A program made the translations under genes and the position numbers. The notes beneath the pieces were generated by a model, which ran no database searches, had not been told where the DNA came from, and saw only the letters and a list, made by a program, of their open reading frames with translations. From NCBI GenBank assembly GCA_946004305.1, contig CAMFZJ010000001.1:1-43754 (forward strand): a stretch of DNA of 43,754 bases. Reading direction: 5' to 3'. This stretch comes from an uncultured Clostridia bacterium (lineage in GTDB: Bacteria > Bacillota > Clostridia > Oscillospirales > Acutalibacteraceae). Within the stretch, counting starts at the first letter, position 1, and each line of letters begins with the position of its first letter. This document shows positions 32,235 to 41,412 of this stretch, in pieces.

Positions 32235-32253
32235 GGGGTGGTTTATCCACCCC
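32235..32253 (+). terminator. attenuator-like hairpin after the tail tube gene
   Basis: GGGGTGG (32235-32241) and CCACCCC (32247-32253) form a perfect 7-bp stem with loop TTTAT, followed by TAAATTTT. It probably lowers expression of the chaperone genes relative to the abundant tube protein. Confidence 0.6.
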
Positions 32254-32275
32254 TAAATTTTAAGGAGTTGATTTT

Positions 32276-32707
32276 ATGAATAATCTAAATTTTGATACAG
32301 GATACAAGGAGTATTCAATTAACGGTGACGAAAGCAAAGTAATAAGAATAGATACAACAGATTATGCTTTGTTTGACAGAATTCAAAAGGTCTCGAAAAA
32401 CATTGATAAACTATCCGAAAATTACAGAAATACAAAAGTTGAAACTGACGAACAGGCTAATGAATTGTTTGTAAAGGTTGACAAGGATATCAGAGAGCAG
32501 ATTAACAAAATATTCGGCTATGATGTTTCTTCTGTGGTTTTCGGTATAACAAATTGTATGTCCATAACAAAATCAGGACATATGCTCTTTGAAAATTTCC
32601 TCAATGCTTTAATTCCTGTTATCAAAAATGATATGCAGGAAGCCGTTAACAAGCAGAATGAAAGAGTAAAGAAGTACACTTCCCAAATTCCTAAGGCGAC
32701 AAAATGA
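32276..32707 (+). CDS. tail assembly chaperone (first)
   Basis: The protein has 143 aa with AAGGAGTT before ATG. It begins NNLNFDTGYKEYSINGDE and is then helical (FDRIQKVSKNIDKLSENY). FGYDVSSVVFGITNCMSI is a recurring segment in this chaperone class (DUF6673-like, from memory). It corresponds to lambda gpG. It overlaps the next gene by 4 bases (ATGA). No slippery heptamer was seen at its end, so coupling replaces frameshifting. Confidence 0.8.
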   Translation: MNNLNFDTGYKEYSINGDESKVIRIDTTDYALFDRIQKVSKNIDKLSENYRNTKVETDEQANELFVKVDKDIREQINKIFGYDVSSVVFGITNCMSITKSGHMLFENFLNALIPVIKNDMQEAVNKQNERVKKYTSQIPKATK

Positions 32708-33249
32708 TTGGTCTACTACCAACGAAACTAAATGTTGATGGCAAGCTGTATTCTATTAACTCTGATTATCGTATTGCTTTACTTATTTTTGAAGCATATA
32801 ACGATACGGAACTTTCACAACTAGAAAAATCAAAAGTGTGTGTAGAATGCTTATACAAAGAATTGCCAAGTGACTTTAGTGAAGCATTAAAACAAGCTGT
32901 GTGGTTTCTTGATGGCGGAGATGCACCAAAGCCAAAACAAGCTCCTAAAAAGCTAATGGATTGGGAACAAGACGAAAGCATTATCTTTCCTGCTGTCAAC
33001 AAGGTAGCAGGATTTGAAACAAGAAGCGTTGAATATATGCATTGGTGGTCTTTTCTAGGTTTATTTAACGAGGTGGGCGAAGGGCTGTTTTCTCAGGTTA
33101 TAAATATCCGTTCCAAACGTGCTAAGGGGAAAAAACTTGAAAAATGGGAAAATGAGTTTTACAGAGAACACCGAGAAATAATAGATATTAAAAATAAGCT
33201 TACCGCAGAAGAACAAGCTGAGGTTGATTTCATAAACAGTATTGTCTAA
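32704..33249 (+). CDS. Gp15-family tail assembly chaperone (second)
   Basis: The protein has 181 aa and starts in the overlap ATGA. It resembles the bacteriophage Gp15 family: IALLIFEAYNDTELS, then WFLDGGDAPKPKQAPKKLMD and WWSFLGLFNEVGEGLFSQV. The end is charged (KKLEKWENEFYREHREI). It acts with the first chaperone to keep the tape measure protein soluble during tail assembly. Confidence 0.87.
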   Translation: MIGLLPTKLNVDGKLYSINSDYRIALLIFEAYNDTELSQLEKSKVCVECLYKELPSDFSEALKQAVWFLDGGDAPKPKQAPKKLMDWEQDESIIFPAVNKVAGFETRSVEYMHWWSFLGLFNEVGEGLFSQVINIRSKRAKGKKLEKWENEFYREHREIIDIKNKLTAEEQAEVDFINSIV

Positions 33250-33275
33250 AGTGTACACATTACATGAAAAAATTG

Positions 33276-33304
33276 TTGACTTTTTACAAATATTGTTGTA
33301 TCAT
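33276..33304 (+). promoter_or_regulatory. internal promoter of a cargo gene
   Basis: TTGACT (33276-33281), 17 bases, TATCAT (33299-33304). It lies between the chaperone and a small zinc/membrane gene, inside the late operon, so the small gene can be expressed from the lysogen. Confidence 0.7.
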
Positions 33305-33347
33305 TACCTTGTATTTTTTATAAAATAAATTGAAAAGAGGGAAAATG

Positions 33348-33581
33348 ATGGTATGTCCGAAATGTCAATCAAATAATGTAATGGTAACAACAGAAACAAC
33401 CGGTATGCATACTCGTAACAGAGGAAGAGGTTGCTTGTGGGGAATAGGCAGACTTTGCTTGATAGTCTGTACATGTGGATTATGGTTATTGATAGGTAAA
33501 TCAAAAGGAAAATCAAACACAAAAGTAAATAATAAGACTGTTTGTATTTGTCAAAATTGCGGAAACAAATGGTACATATAG
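33348..33581 (+). CDS. small zinc-ribbon membrane protein (moron gene)
   Basis: The ATG at 33348 is 6 bases after GAGGG; a TTG at 33330 and an ATG at 33345 are less well spaced. The protein is 77 aa: CPKCQSNNV at the start and CICQNCGNKWYI at the end form a split zinc ribbon around a glycine/cysteine-rich hydrophobic stretch (LCLIVCTCGLWLLIG, about 42-56). It has its own promoter, two following terminators and sits between chaperone and tape measure genes. This is the classical layout of a moron inserted into a late operon. Its function is unknown. Confidence 0.75.
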   Translation: MVCPKCQSNNVMVTTETTGMHTRNRGRGCLWGIGRLCLIVCTCGLWLLIGKSKGKSNTKVNNKTVCICQNCGNKWYI

Positions 33582-33594
33582 TTTATATAGACTT

Positions 33595-33618
33595 AGCCAC
33601 TCCAAAAGGGTGGCTTTT
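33595..33618 (+). terminator. terminator after the moron gene
   Basis: AGCCACTC (33595-33602) pairs with GGGTGGCT (33608-33615) with one G-T pair, then TTTT. It is a near copy of the hairpin at 36451-36470. Confidence 0.75.
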
Positions 33619-33621
33619 CTT

Positions 33622-33652
33622 ATGCGTACATCGTATGGTGTGCGCATTTTTT
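33622..33652 (+). terminator. second hairpin before the tape measure gene
   Basis: ATGCGTACA (33622-33630) pairs with TGTGCGCAT (33639-33647), one G-T pair, followed by TTTTTT. It is similar in sequence to the hairpin at 36524-36549. Confidence 0.7.
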
Positions 33653-33689
33653 AACCTATTTTAAATTTTTTGAAAGGGGTGAATTTTTA

Positions 33690-36401
33690 GTGGTTGACGG
33701 TAGTTTACTGTTTGATACTAAAGTTAATACAGGTGGTTTTAACCGTGGAGTAAAAAGTATTTCCGGTGCTATAGGGTCTTTGAAATCACAATTTGTAAGA
33801 CTTGGAACTGCAATAGGATTAGCTTTTGGTGTATCTCAACTTGTATCCTTTGGAAAACAAGCTATTGAAACAGCCTCGGACATTACAGAAGTACAGAATG
33901 TTGTTGATACTGCGTTTGGAAGTATGTCGAATAAAATGGAAGATTTTGCTAATACTGCTGTTGATACATTTGGTATATCAAAACTAACCGCAAAGCAAAC
34001 AGGTTCAACCTTTATGGCTATGGCTAAGGGTATGGGTATAGCTCAAGACAACGCAAGTGATATGGCTTTGTCTCTAACCGGATTATCTGCCGACATGGCA
34101 TCTTTTTATAATGTTGAGCAGAGTGTAGCAAGCACAGCCTTAAAATCTGTTTTTACAGGCGAAACAGAAACGCTGAAACAATTTGGTATTGTAATGACAG
34201 AGGCAAATTTAGAGGCATATGCCCTGTCACAGGGAATAACTAAGTCAATATCAAATATGTCACAAGCTGAAAAAGTCCAGCTCCGTTACAACTATGTTAT
34301 GCAACAGACATCACTTGCACAGGGGGATTTTGCAAAAACACAGGACAGTTGGGCGAACCAAACAAGAATATTGTCTGAACGGTGGAAAGAATTCTCTGGC
34401 ACAGTGGGTACTTTGTTAATGAATACTCTGCTGCCGGCAGTTAAGCTGATTAACAACGCATTATCAACATTAATTGATTATGCAAACAGAGCTGTAACAT
34501 CATTATCAAAGATTTTTGGATGGGAGATTGAAACATCAAACGCAACAACGAGTGTTAATAAAAACACCCAAGAAACAGCGGATAACCTTAATAAATCCAC
34601 AAATGAGCAAAATAATCTTACTAAAGCTGTTAACAAGACCAACAAGGCTACCAAAAAGCAGAACAAAGAACTCAAAGATGGTCTTGCCTCATATGATGAA
34701 CTCAATGTTATGGCTCAGAGTAATAATACAAGTGATTCCACGCCAAGCTCATCTACATCCCAAGATAGTGTTGACCCGGTAAGTACTTTATATCAGCAAC
34801 AATCAAAGAATGATAAGAAAGATAATCTCGGAAAGGAATTATCAAATAATATCAAAACAGCTTTTCAAGATTTATACAAAAAGAGCGGACTGGAAGCTTT
34901 TTTTGCTAATATTCAAAAGGGAATAAATACAGTAAATTGGCGTGCTATTGGTGATAAATTTAGGGATGTTTTTAAAAGTTTGAAACCTATTGCAACAACT
35001 TCCTTAAAAGGAGTATTGTCTGTAGGTAAATCTTTTATGAGTGCTTTAGGGTCAAACATAGGCGGACTAGTGTCTGTATGTGGAAAAGCATTGCAAACAG
35101 CTGTCGGTGGTATTGCACTTTGGCTTAGTAACATTAAATATAAAGTTATCGGTTTTATTACAGATATATCTGACAACTTAACAATCGGATTTAATAACCT
35201 TAGTACATTCTTTCAAAATGTTTTTGGCATAATAGGCGGCAGCATAGACCGTGTGAGAGTAGTTATGGAAACATCCATATCAAATATGTTGTCTGGCATA
35301 ACCAATTTTGTAGGTGCAATAGGTATCGTTGTTTCAAGTGCATTTAATATAATAACCGAATCACTTGTTGCTTGGACTGAAAAAGACGGTGCAACAATAG
35401 GAACTTTCTTTGACACTATACAATTTCAGATATCAGATGTAATGAACACAATAGGTACAATATTTAATGACATAGGGTCAATTATTTATGAATGGTGGAA
35501 CGGTGAAGATGGTGGAGCTGTTATATTTAAAAATATATGTGATATGTTCACGAATGTTGGAACAACTCTAATGAATGTTTACAACGAGTGGATAAAGCCT
35601 GTGTGGGACTTTGTTGTGGACACTGTTCTTTCGGCATGGAATAATGCCATTAAACCAGTTTTTACAAAGGTTATTAACTATATAGGGAAAGTTGCAAATT
35701 TAATTGCGGATTTATGGAATAATTACTTATCCCCTATAGTAAACTTGCTTGTAGAATATTTAAAGCCTATTATAGTTAATGTTCTCAAAGCTATTAAAGG
35801 TTTTTTTGATACAGTATTTACTGGTATAGGTGATATTTTAGGAGGTTTTATAGACATATTAAGCGGTCTGATAGACTTTATAACAGGTGTATTCACAGGT
35901 GATTGGAAAAAGGCTTGGAACGGAATTAAGACCATATTTAAGGGTGTATGGGACGCCTTTTTCGGAATTGTTAAAGTCCCTATCAATCTAATTATTGACG
36001 GTATCAATTTATTGTGGAGCGGAATATATTCTGCCGTTAAAGGTATTGTTGACGGTATTGGTGGTATTGCCGGTGCTATTGGAGATTTATTTGGGCAGGA
36101 TTGGCACTTCTCAATGCCGTCAGAGCCTCCGCTTATACCAAAGCTTGCTACCGGCACAGTTGTCCCGGCAAGCTATGGCGAGTATCTTGCTGTTTTGGGC
36201 GATAACAAAAGAGAGCCAGAGGTTGTTTCGCCATTATCCACAATGAAGCAGGCGTTTTTGGAAGCTATGAATGAAAGCGGCGGATTTAGTGGCGGTGATA
36301 TTAACTTAACCGTTACTCTTGATGGTGCTGTAGTTTATAAGAATGTTGTCAAGCATAACAATCAAGACAGAAAAAGACGCGGAAAATCTCAATTAGCGTA
36401 G
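33690..36401 (+). CDS. tape measure protein
   Basis: The protein has 903 aa, starting with GTG at 33690 after AAAGGGGTG. It begins VDGSLLFDTKVNTGGF, the usual tape measure start in this group, followed by GVKSISGAIGSLKSQF. Residues about 290-400 are Asn/Thr/Ser-rich and low complexity. The C-terminal half has several hydrophobic membrane-like stretches (for example FFGIVKVPINLIIDGINLLW near 755) and ends in a basic tail. It sets tail length. No lysozyme or peptidase domain is seen. Confidence 0.93.
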   Translation: MVDGSLLFDTKVNTGGFNRGVKSISGAIGSLKSQFVRLGTAIGLAFGVSQLVSFGKQAIETASDITEVQNVVDTAFGSMSNKMEDFANTAVDTFGISKLTAKQTGSTFMAMAKGMGIAQDNASDMALSLTGLSADMASFYNVEQSVASTALKSVFTGETETLKQFGIVMTEANLEAYALSQGITKSISNMSQAEKVQLRYNYVMQQTSLAQGDFAKTQDSWANQTRILSERWKEFSGTVGTLLMNTLLPAVKLINNALSTLIDYANRAVTSLSKIFGWEIETSNATTSVNKNTQETADNLNKSTNEQNNLTKAVNKTNKATKKQNKELKDGLASYDELNVMAQSNNTSDSTPSSSTSQDSVDPVSTLYQQQSKNDKKDNLGKELSNNIKTAFQDLYKKSGLEAFFANIQKGINTVNWRAIGDKFRDVFKSLKPIATTSLKGVLSVGKSFMSALGSNIGGLVSVCGKALQTAVGGIALWLSNIKYKVIGFITDISDNLTIGFNNLSTFFQNVFGIIGGSIDRVRVVMETSISNMLSGITNFVGAIGIVVSSAFNIITESLVAWTEKDGATIGTFFDTIQFQISDVMNTIGTIFNDIGSIIYEWWNGEDGGAVIFKNICDMFTNVGTTLMNVYNEWIKPVWDFVVDTVLSAWNNAIKPVFTKVINYIGKVANLIADLWNNYLSPIVNLLVEYLKPIIVNVLKAIKGFFDTVFTGIGDILGGFIDILSGLIDFITGVFTGDWKKAWNGIKTIFKGVWDAFFGIVKVPINLIIDGINLLWSGIYSAVKGIVDGIGGIAGAIGDLFGQDWHFSMPSEPPLIPKLATGTVVPASYGEYLAVLGDNKREPEVVSPLSTMKQAFLEAMNESGGFSGGDINLTVTLDGAVVYKNVVKHNNQDRKRRGKSQLA

Positions 36402-36450
36402 GATAAATATTTATTGATTTCTGTGTGATATATGTTTTAAAGTAAACAAA

Positions 36451-36470
36451 GCCACTCCAAATGGGGTGGC
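36451..36470 (+). terminator. hairpin after the tape measure gene
   Basis: GCCACTCC (36451-36458) pairs with GGGGTGGC (36463-36470), loop AAAT. The following bases are only weakly T-rich. It is homologous to 33595-33615. Confidence 0.6.
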
Positions 36471-36523
36471 TATAGTTTCGCAGAAATTCTAAAAAACTTA
36501 TTAAAATTCAATCTATCCACTAA

Positions 36524-36554
36524 AGCGTACATTCTACGGAGTGTACGCTGTTTT
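36524..36554 (+). terminator. second hairpin before the distal tail gene
   Basis: AGCGTACA (36524-36531) pairs perfectly with TGTACGCT (36542-36549), followed by GTTTTT. The gap 36402-36585 holds no gene; it carries these two hairpins and the RBS GAAAGGAAG. Confidence 0.7.
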
Positions 36555-36585
36555 TATACAATTTTTTGAAAGGAAGTGGTAATAA

Positions 36586-37005
36586 ATGTATGGAGAAAAC
36601 TTTAAAGGCCATTTGCTAAAGTTCACTAAAAGCAAGGCAATATTCCCGACCAAATATATTGCTTTAGACAGTTTTAAAGCGACTCCTTTACAACGCACTG
36701 AAGTAAAAGCCTACCGTGACAGTCTTAACAAGCTCCACAGAGTAACCTCGCCAAACCACAAAACAAAACTCGTGTTTAGCACAACAGCACTCAATCTGGC
36801 AGAGCTTAGAGAGATTTTATCCTTACTGGATAATGCGTATGCAAATAAAACGCAAAGAAAGGTATCTGTGGAATATTGGGATGATGAATTGCTAAGCTAC
36901 CGCACTATGACAGCTTATTTGCCCGACATAACGTACACTAAAGAAAAAATCACAGGAAATGATATACAATACGAACCTGTTGAATTAACTTTCATTGAGT
37001 ATTAA
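36586..37005 (+). CDS. distal tail-position protein
   Basis: The protein has 139 aa with GAAAGGAAGTGG before ATG. It is beta-rich: KYIALDSFKATPLQRTEV, then WDDELLSYRTMTAYLPD and a final EPVELTFIEY. It has the size, fold pattern and place (after the tape measure) of a short Dit-like or tail-tip hub protein. No catalytic motif is visible. Confidence 0.72.
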   Translation: MYGENFKGHLLKFTKSKAIFPTKYIALDSFKATPLQRTEVKAYRDSLNKLHRVTSPNHKTKLVFSTTALNLAELREILSLLDNAYANKTQRKVSVEYWDDELLSYRTMTAYLPDITYTKEKITGNDIQYEPVELTFIEY

Positions 37006-37019
37006 GGTGGCGGGAAAGT

Positions 37020-38324
37020 ATGCTTAAAATAAATAGTGATGATGAAAAAGATAAGCTATATAAAAGCCTGATTATGAACGAGCTTTTAGATAATATTCTT
37101 GAAATTACCATACTAAATGATGACGGTTTAACTGTTTCAACTATTACAGAGGACAATATTGTTTCCGAAAGTATGACGCTAAAACAAGAAATTTGTGATA
37201 GTGAGAATTTCAGGTTTGGCGGATGTATAGCAAGCGAATTTGACATACAACTGATAGATACTGAAGAAAAAACCTTCAGCAATGATTTAGTAGGTAAAAA
37301 AATTGTTGTAAAATTGTCGCAAGTCTATCCTTTGGAATTTTATCCTTCAACGGATTTGTATCCTAGTGTGGATTTGTATCCCGGATATCATAAGCTTACT
37401 CAGACGTGGCGCTTGTTTGTTGGAACAATAGACAGTGCCAAAATAGATGATGGAAATAAACATATACACAATATTGTGGCTTATGACCCTATTGCTAAGC
37501 TATACCAAAGCAATGTTAGTAACAACCTTTACAATGCTTCAACAAAGGATAAAGCTACAATCCGGGATTTATTATCTTTGTGTTTGGAAAGCTCTGAATA
37601 TAGTGCTGAGGATTTTAACTTATCTTCAGAGTATCAGTATCGAAATTATTATTGGGAAGCCGAGAAACAGAAAAATCCAAATGGGATAAAGATAACTAAG
37701 GGCGAACTCCTTAATGATATTTGTGATGTTAGTTGCGGTTTTGGCTTCTTTAGACCCAGTGAAGCAAAATTAAGGCTTTTGAACTGTAATGATAGCATAC
37801 ACGGAACAGAAAAATATGATTTTTATGAATCTCTAACAACAGATGAAAAATCAACATCCGGTTTTGATGGGTTATTCTTTCCGTATGCAGGAAAAATTGA
37901 AGATAAAAACAATGGTGGAGATTGGAAAAATGAAACAGGCATTTTATCACAAAATGGTTTAGTGGTTGGTGAGGACCCTGACGAATCAGAAAACTATTAT
38001 GATTATTCCGACAACATTCTTGCTTGGGATTATTCTTCGGATAATTCAGGCTCAAATTTAATAAAGGCATATGTTTTATACAACAACTTAAATGATAATC
38101 TATCAACAGAGCTTGATTATGTGCCGATTACCGCCGTTGTAGAAGGTAGATTGTGGGTTGAGGTAGGTGACACAATTATTATTAATGAACCTGAAACAGA
38201 TTTAAACGGTGATTTTATATATGATAACGAAGGAAACCAAGTTTTTACTAAAGTGAAAAGTAGAGTGCTTTCTCGCACTCTTACAGGTATTAAGGCTTTG
38301 ACAGATAGCATAGAAGCTAAGTAA
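37020..38324 (+). CDS. tail-tip / baseplate hub protein (Tal-like N-terminal part)
   Basis: The protein has 434 aa with GGTGGCGGG before ATG. It contains FRFGGCIASEFDIQLID and TWRLFVGTIDSAKID, resembling the N-terminal domain of tail-associated proteins that close the tube below Dit. LYPSVDLYPGYHKL is a tandem-like YPS repeat. The late part, GRLWVEVGDTIIIN, is a beta domain. No peptidase or lysozyme motif is seen, so cell-wall cleavage would rely on other genes. It is followed by the fibre. Confidence 0.78.
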   Translation: MLKINSDDEKDKLYKSLIMNELLDNILEITILNDDGLTVSTITEDNIVSESMTLKQEICDSENFRFGGCIASEFDIQLIDTEEKTFSNDLVGKKIVVKLSQVYPLEFYPSTDLYPSVDLYPGYHKLTQTWRLFVGTIDSAKIDDGNKHIHNIVAYDPIAKLYQSNVSNNLYNASTKDKATIRDLLSLCLESSEYSAEDFNLSSEYQYRNYYWEAEKQKNPNGIKITKGELLNDICDVSCGFGFFRPSEAKLRLLNCNDSIHGTEKYDFYESLTTDEKSTSGFDGLFFPYAGKIEDKNNGGDWKNETGILSQNGLVVGEDPDESENYYDYSDNILAWDYSSDNSGSNLIKAYVLYNNLNDNLSTELDYVPITAVVEGRLWVEVGDTIIINEPETDLNGDFIYDNEGNQVFTKVKSRVLSRTLTGIKALTDSIEAK

Positions 38325-38370
38325 TGACTATTAATAATTTAACAAATAAGATAAGAAAGGAAGTATATCA

Positions 38371-40560
38371 ATGGATAGTTATAGCAAAAATTCATGGACA
38401 AATGGTGGCGGAATACCTTTAAGTGCGGAACATCTGAATCATATGGAAGAGGGTATTTATAAAGCCACAGAGAAGCTAATCGAACTTGAAGAATTTGCAG
38501 AAGAAATTGATAATAACAAAGTACACTTTGGAGATTATTCAAGTTCTGTTACTGGTAATATAAGAGTTTTAGATAGTTTTAGAGATAACGAAACCGTATA
38601 CAAAGTCTTGCTATCAGGCGAATTATATGGCGGTACCAAAGATATGTATTGCTTAATGTATAATGCCGGAGATAGTCAAATCCTGTTAAGTGATGACGGA
38701 CAAATCTATTCAAGAAGTACAGCTGATGATATTTTTAAATCAATAACATCAAATAAGCTTGACGATACTGATAACAGCGTCAAGAGTAACAACCTTGCTG
38801 ACGGTGCAGTCACATCAGCTAAAATAGCTGAGGGTGCTGTTACTAGAGGAAAGATTGGGTACCAAGCTATTTCAGATTCACATCAAATTGCCAGCGGAGT
38901 TATTAAAGGCTATACAGCACAATATGATAGGGGACACATAGCCGAAAAGACAATCACAGAATATAACCTTGCCGACAATGTTGTTACAACTGAAAAAATT
39001 GTTGATAATGCTGTTTCATCAGGCAAAATTATGGACAGGGCTGTTGGGTTTAGCAAGCTTGATAAGGACACAATGATTGACACATCTTCAAACAGCAGTA
39101 TGTCATATGCTCTTGCAAGTGACAGCCACATTCCAACCACAGGCTTTGTTAAGGCTATTAACGAGGGAACAAAAGAGAAGATAGATACCGAGATAGCTCA
39201 GGTCAACAAAAGCATTGATAATCTGTTTGTAAAAAAAGAATTGCTTGTTAATCTTTCAAGCTTTATTGACGAAAGCACAGGCGATTACAAAAATCCAGGC
39301 AGATATTACTATAGCTCAGCAGACAAAATAGTGGGAATTTCCAACGATAGCAATTACGCTTGCATTCCGATTGAGCTTAAAGCAGGGTTGTACTCTGTTG
39401 AAAATATTAATCCATATTATTCATTTTATTTACTCAACAATCAGGTTGTAAGGTTTGGCGGTGCAGAAAACGCATTTATAAGTACAACATTTGAGTTACC
39501 AATAGATACCACTTTATATGTGACTATTCGTGTAGTTTCTTCGTCAAACGGTCACGAAACCGTTGCAATTGCAAGCGGTGACACAATCCCTGACGATATT
39601 TCAACTCTTGGTGTGTTTAGCTATGACACCCACACAAAGCTTGACAGCGTAGCGAAGCTTGAAGAAAAAATACCTTCCGTTATTACAGTCAAAAAAGACG
39701 GAACAGGAGATTTTTCAACCTTAAAGGAAGCAGTAGAGTATTCTCAAACTAAAAGTGATTTGACAATTGAGGTATATGAGGGAACATATGACTTGATTGA
39801 AGAATTTGGAGATGAGTATTTTACCAATTTATCAGGTACTTCACAAAGACGGGGCTTGCAGATAGGTAACGGAGTACATTTGATTTTCTCCAGCGGTTCT
39901 AAGGTTGTTTGCCATTATCAGGGAGATAACGAAACAGTAAAAACCTGTTTCTCTCCTTTTAATTATATTCAGTGTACAAAAGGCTTTACCCTTGAAAATC
40001 TAACCCTTGAAGCTTCAAATGTAAGATATGCAATTCACGATGAGGCAGGTTCAAGTACATTGAATATGTATAGAAACACCTATAAGAATTGTAAAATTAC
40101 AATAGATAACTCAAATAATGAGGTTTGGAAAAAACATAAGTGTATTGGTGGCGGATTAGGGCTTCACGGTGAAATAATTATAGAAAACTGTAGCTTTACC
40201 GATATGTATAATGTTGGTTCCAAAGTATCAGCAGTAAGCTACCATAATGTAGTTTCGGAAGGTGCAAAAAGCAGAATTATAGTAACAGGCTGTTACTTCT
40301 CGGACAATGCAACTTTTAGCTTGGCATACTACGGCAACAGTACGGAAATAACGGAAGCATATGTAAGCAACTGCTCTATGACCTATGAGCCGTATGTTAG
40401 AGCTGAAACAAGCGAATACACAACTGAAAACGTAAAGCTTATTATGTGGAATAACACAATTAATGATGGTGCTTCATACACAGCAGGAAACGGAATTAAA
40501 ATTGAAAACAATACTATTTCCCTTAACCTGCCTGTTTATAGCGGAGGTGTAGTCGAATGA
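38371..40560 (+). CDS. tail fibre with repeat shaft and pectate-lyase-like beta-helix
   Basis: The protein has 729 aa with AAGGAAG before ATG. N-terminal WTNGGGIPLSAEHLNHMEEG is the common fibre anchor. Residues about 140-235 carry short repeats (DGAVTSAKIAEGAVTRGKI, then NAVSSGKIMDRAV), the collar/shaft pattern. From about 445 a right-handed beta-helix begins (VKKDGTGDFSTLKEAVEY), as in pectinesterases, with repeated short strands to the end. It probably binds or degrades surface polysaccharide. It ends 4 bases inside the next gene. Confidence 0.85.
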   Translation: MDSYSKNSWTNGGGIPLSAEHLNHMEEGIYKATEKLIELEEFAEEIDNNKVHFGDYSSSVTGNIRVLDSFRDNETVYKVLLSGELYGGTKDMYCLMYNAGDSQILLSDDGQIYSRSTADDIFKSITSNKLDDTDNSVKSNNLADGAVTSAKIAEGAVTRGKIGYQAISDSHQIASGVIKGYTAQYDRGHIAEKTITEYNLADNVVTTEKIVDNAVSSGKIMDRAVGFSKLDKDTMIDTSSNSSMSYALASDSHIPTTGFVKAINEGTKEKIDTEIAQVNKSIDNLFVKKELLVNLSSFIDESTGDYKNPGRYYYSSADKIVGISNDSNYACIPIELKAGLYSVENINPYYSFYLLNNQVVRFGGAENAFISTTFELPIDTTLYVTIRVVSSSNGHETVAIASGDTIPDDISTLGVFSYDTHTKLDSVAKLEEKIPSVITVKKDGTGDFSTLKEAVEYSQTKSDLTIEVYEGTYDLIEEFGDEYFTNLSGTSQRRGLQIGNGVHLIFSSGSKVVCHYQGDNETVKTCFSPFNYIQCTKGFTLENLTLEASNVRYAIHDEAGSSTLNMYRNTYKNCKITIDNSNNEVWKKHKCIGGGLGLHGEIIIENCSFTDMYNVGSKVSAVSYHNVVSEGAKSRIIVTGCYFSDNATFSLAYYGNSTEITEAYVSNCSMTYEPYVRAETSEYTTENVKLIMWNNTINDGASYTAGNGIKIENNTISLNLPVYSGGVVE

Positions 40561-41396
40561 TTAATGTTGAAATGACAAAATCGTCTGGTGTTACGTTAGC
40601 AACTGAAAATACCATTTGCAATGAAAACGTAAAAGTCACTATTGCAAATGGCGAAAATCTAATAGCGGAAAACATTAAAAAAGACGTGCAGATTGCAGAC
40701 GTTGTAGGAACATTTGAGGGTGGTGGCGGTGATGATACCGTTTTGAAAGGTTTAATTCAACGTGATATAACTGAAATTGTTATTCCTGATAGTGTAACAA
40801 GCATTGGAAGTTATGCTTTTTACGGCTTTAACAGCTTAAACAAAATCTCACTTCCCAATAGCTTAATAACGATTGGTGCATGTGCGTTTATGGGTTGTTC
40901 GAGCTTGAGAAGTTTAAAAACCCCATTGAATGTGGAAATACTACCAAAGCAAATGTGTGGGAATTGCACTTCATTATCGTCAGTAACTTTTTTAGGTGAT
41001 ATAAAACAAATAGGTGTAGAGGCTTTTTTGCAATGTTATGATTTGAAAGAACTCATACTTCCAAACAGTCTTATCATGATAGACAATGACGCTTTTACAA
41101 GAAGTGGTTTAGTAAATGTTAATTTACCCACTTCGTTAACAAGCGTAAGCACAAATGCTTTTCGCAGTTGTACAAAATTAGAGTTTGTAACTCTTGAACA
41201 AGGCTTTAATGCGAATAATTTAAACTTATCCGCAAGTAATCTATACACAGCAGAAACAATAGTATCTTGGATTGAAGCACTTGCTGATAGAACAGGACAA
41301 TCCACGTACATATTAACTATTGGTAGCACTAATATTGCAAAACTGACTGAAGAACAAATTGCAATAGCAACAAATAAAAACTGGACTTTAGCATAA
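40557..41396 (+). CDS. BspA-type leucine-rich-repeat tail protein (receptor-binding candidate)
   Basis: The protein has 279 aa and its start overlaps the fibre stop (ATGA). After a leader with VGTFEGGGGDDTVLKG, the middle (about 70-215) has BspA-type repeats: VTSIGSYAFYGFNSLNKISL, LITIGACAFMGCSSLRSL, IKQIGVEAFLQCYDLKELIL and LTSVSTNAFRSCTKLEFV. The tail, including LTEEQIAIATNKNW, is typical of gut LRR_5 proteins. Such repeats usually bind proteins or mucins. Translational coupling to the fibre suggests a tail adhesin. Confidence 0.82.
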   Translation: MINVEMTKSSGVTLATENTICNENVKVTIANGENLIAENIKKDVQIADVVGTFEGGGGDDTVLKGLIQRDITEIVIPDSVTSIGSYAFYGFNSLNKISLPNSLITIGACAFMGCSSLRSLKTPLNVEILPKQMCGNCTSLSSVTFLGDIKQIGVEAFLQCYDLKELILPNSLIMIDNDAFTRSGLVNVNLPTSLTSVSTNAFRSCTKLEFVTLEQGFNANNLNLSASNLYTAETIVSWIEALADRTGQSTYILTIGSTNIAKLTEEQIAIATNKNWTLA

Positions 41397-41412
41397 AAAC
41401 AGGAGGTAAAAT

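Noticed and set aside
32690..32710. Programmed frameshift between the two tail chaperone genes
   Set aside because: The second gene has its own ATG in a 4-base overlap and no slippery heptamer was found.
38780..39080. Diversity-generating retroelement target in the fibre repeats
   Set aside because: No reverse transcriptase gene or template repeat is present in the window. The repeats are ordinary shaft repeats at protein level.
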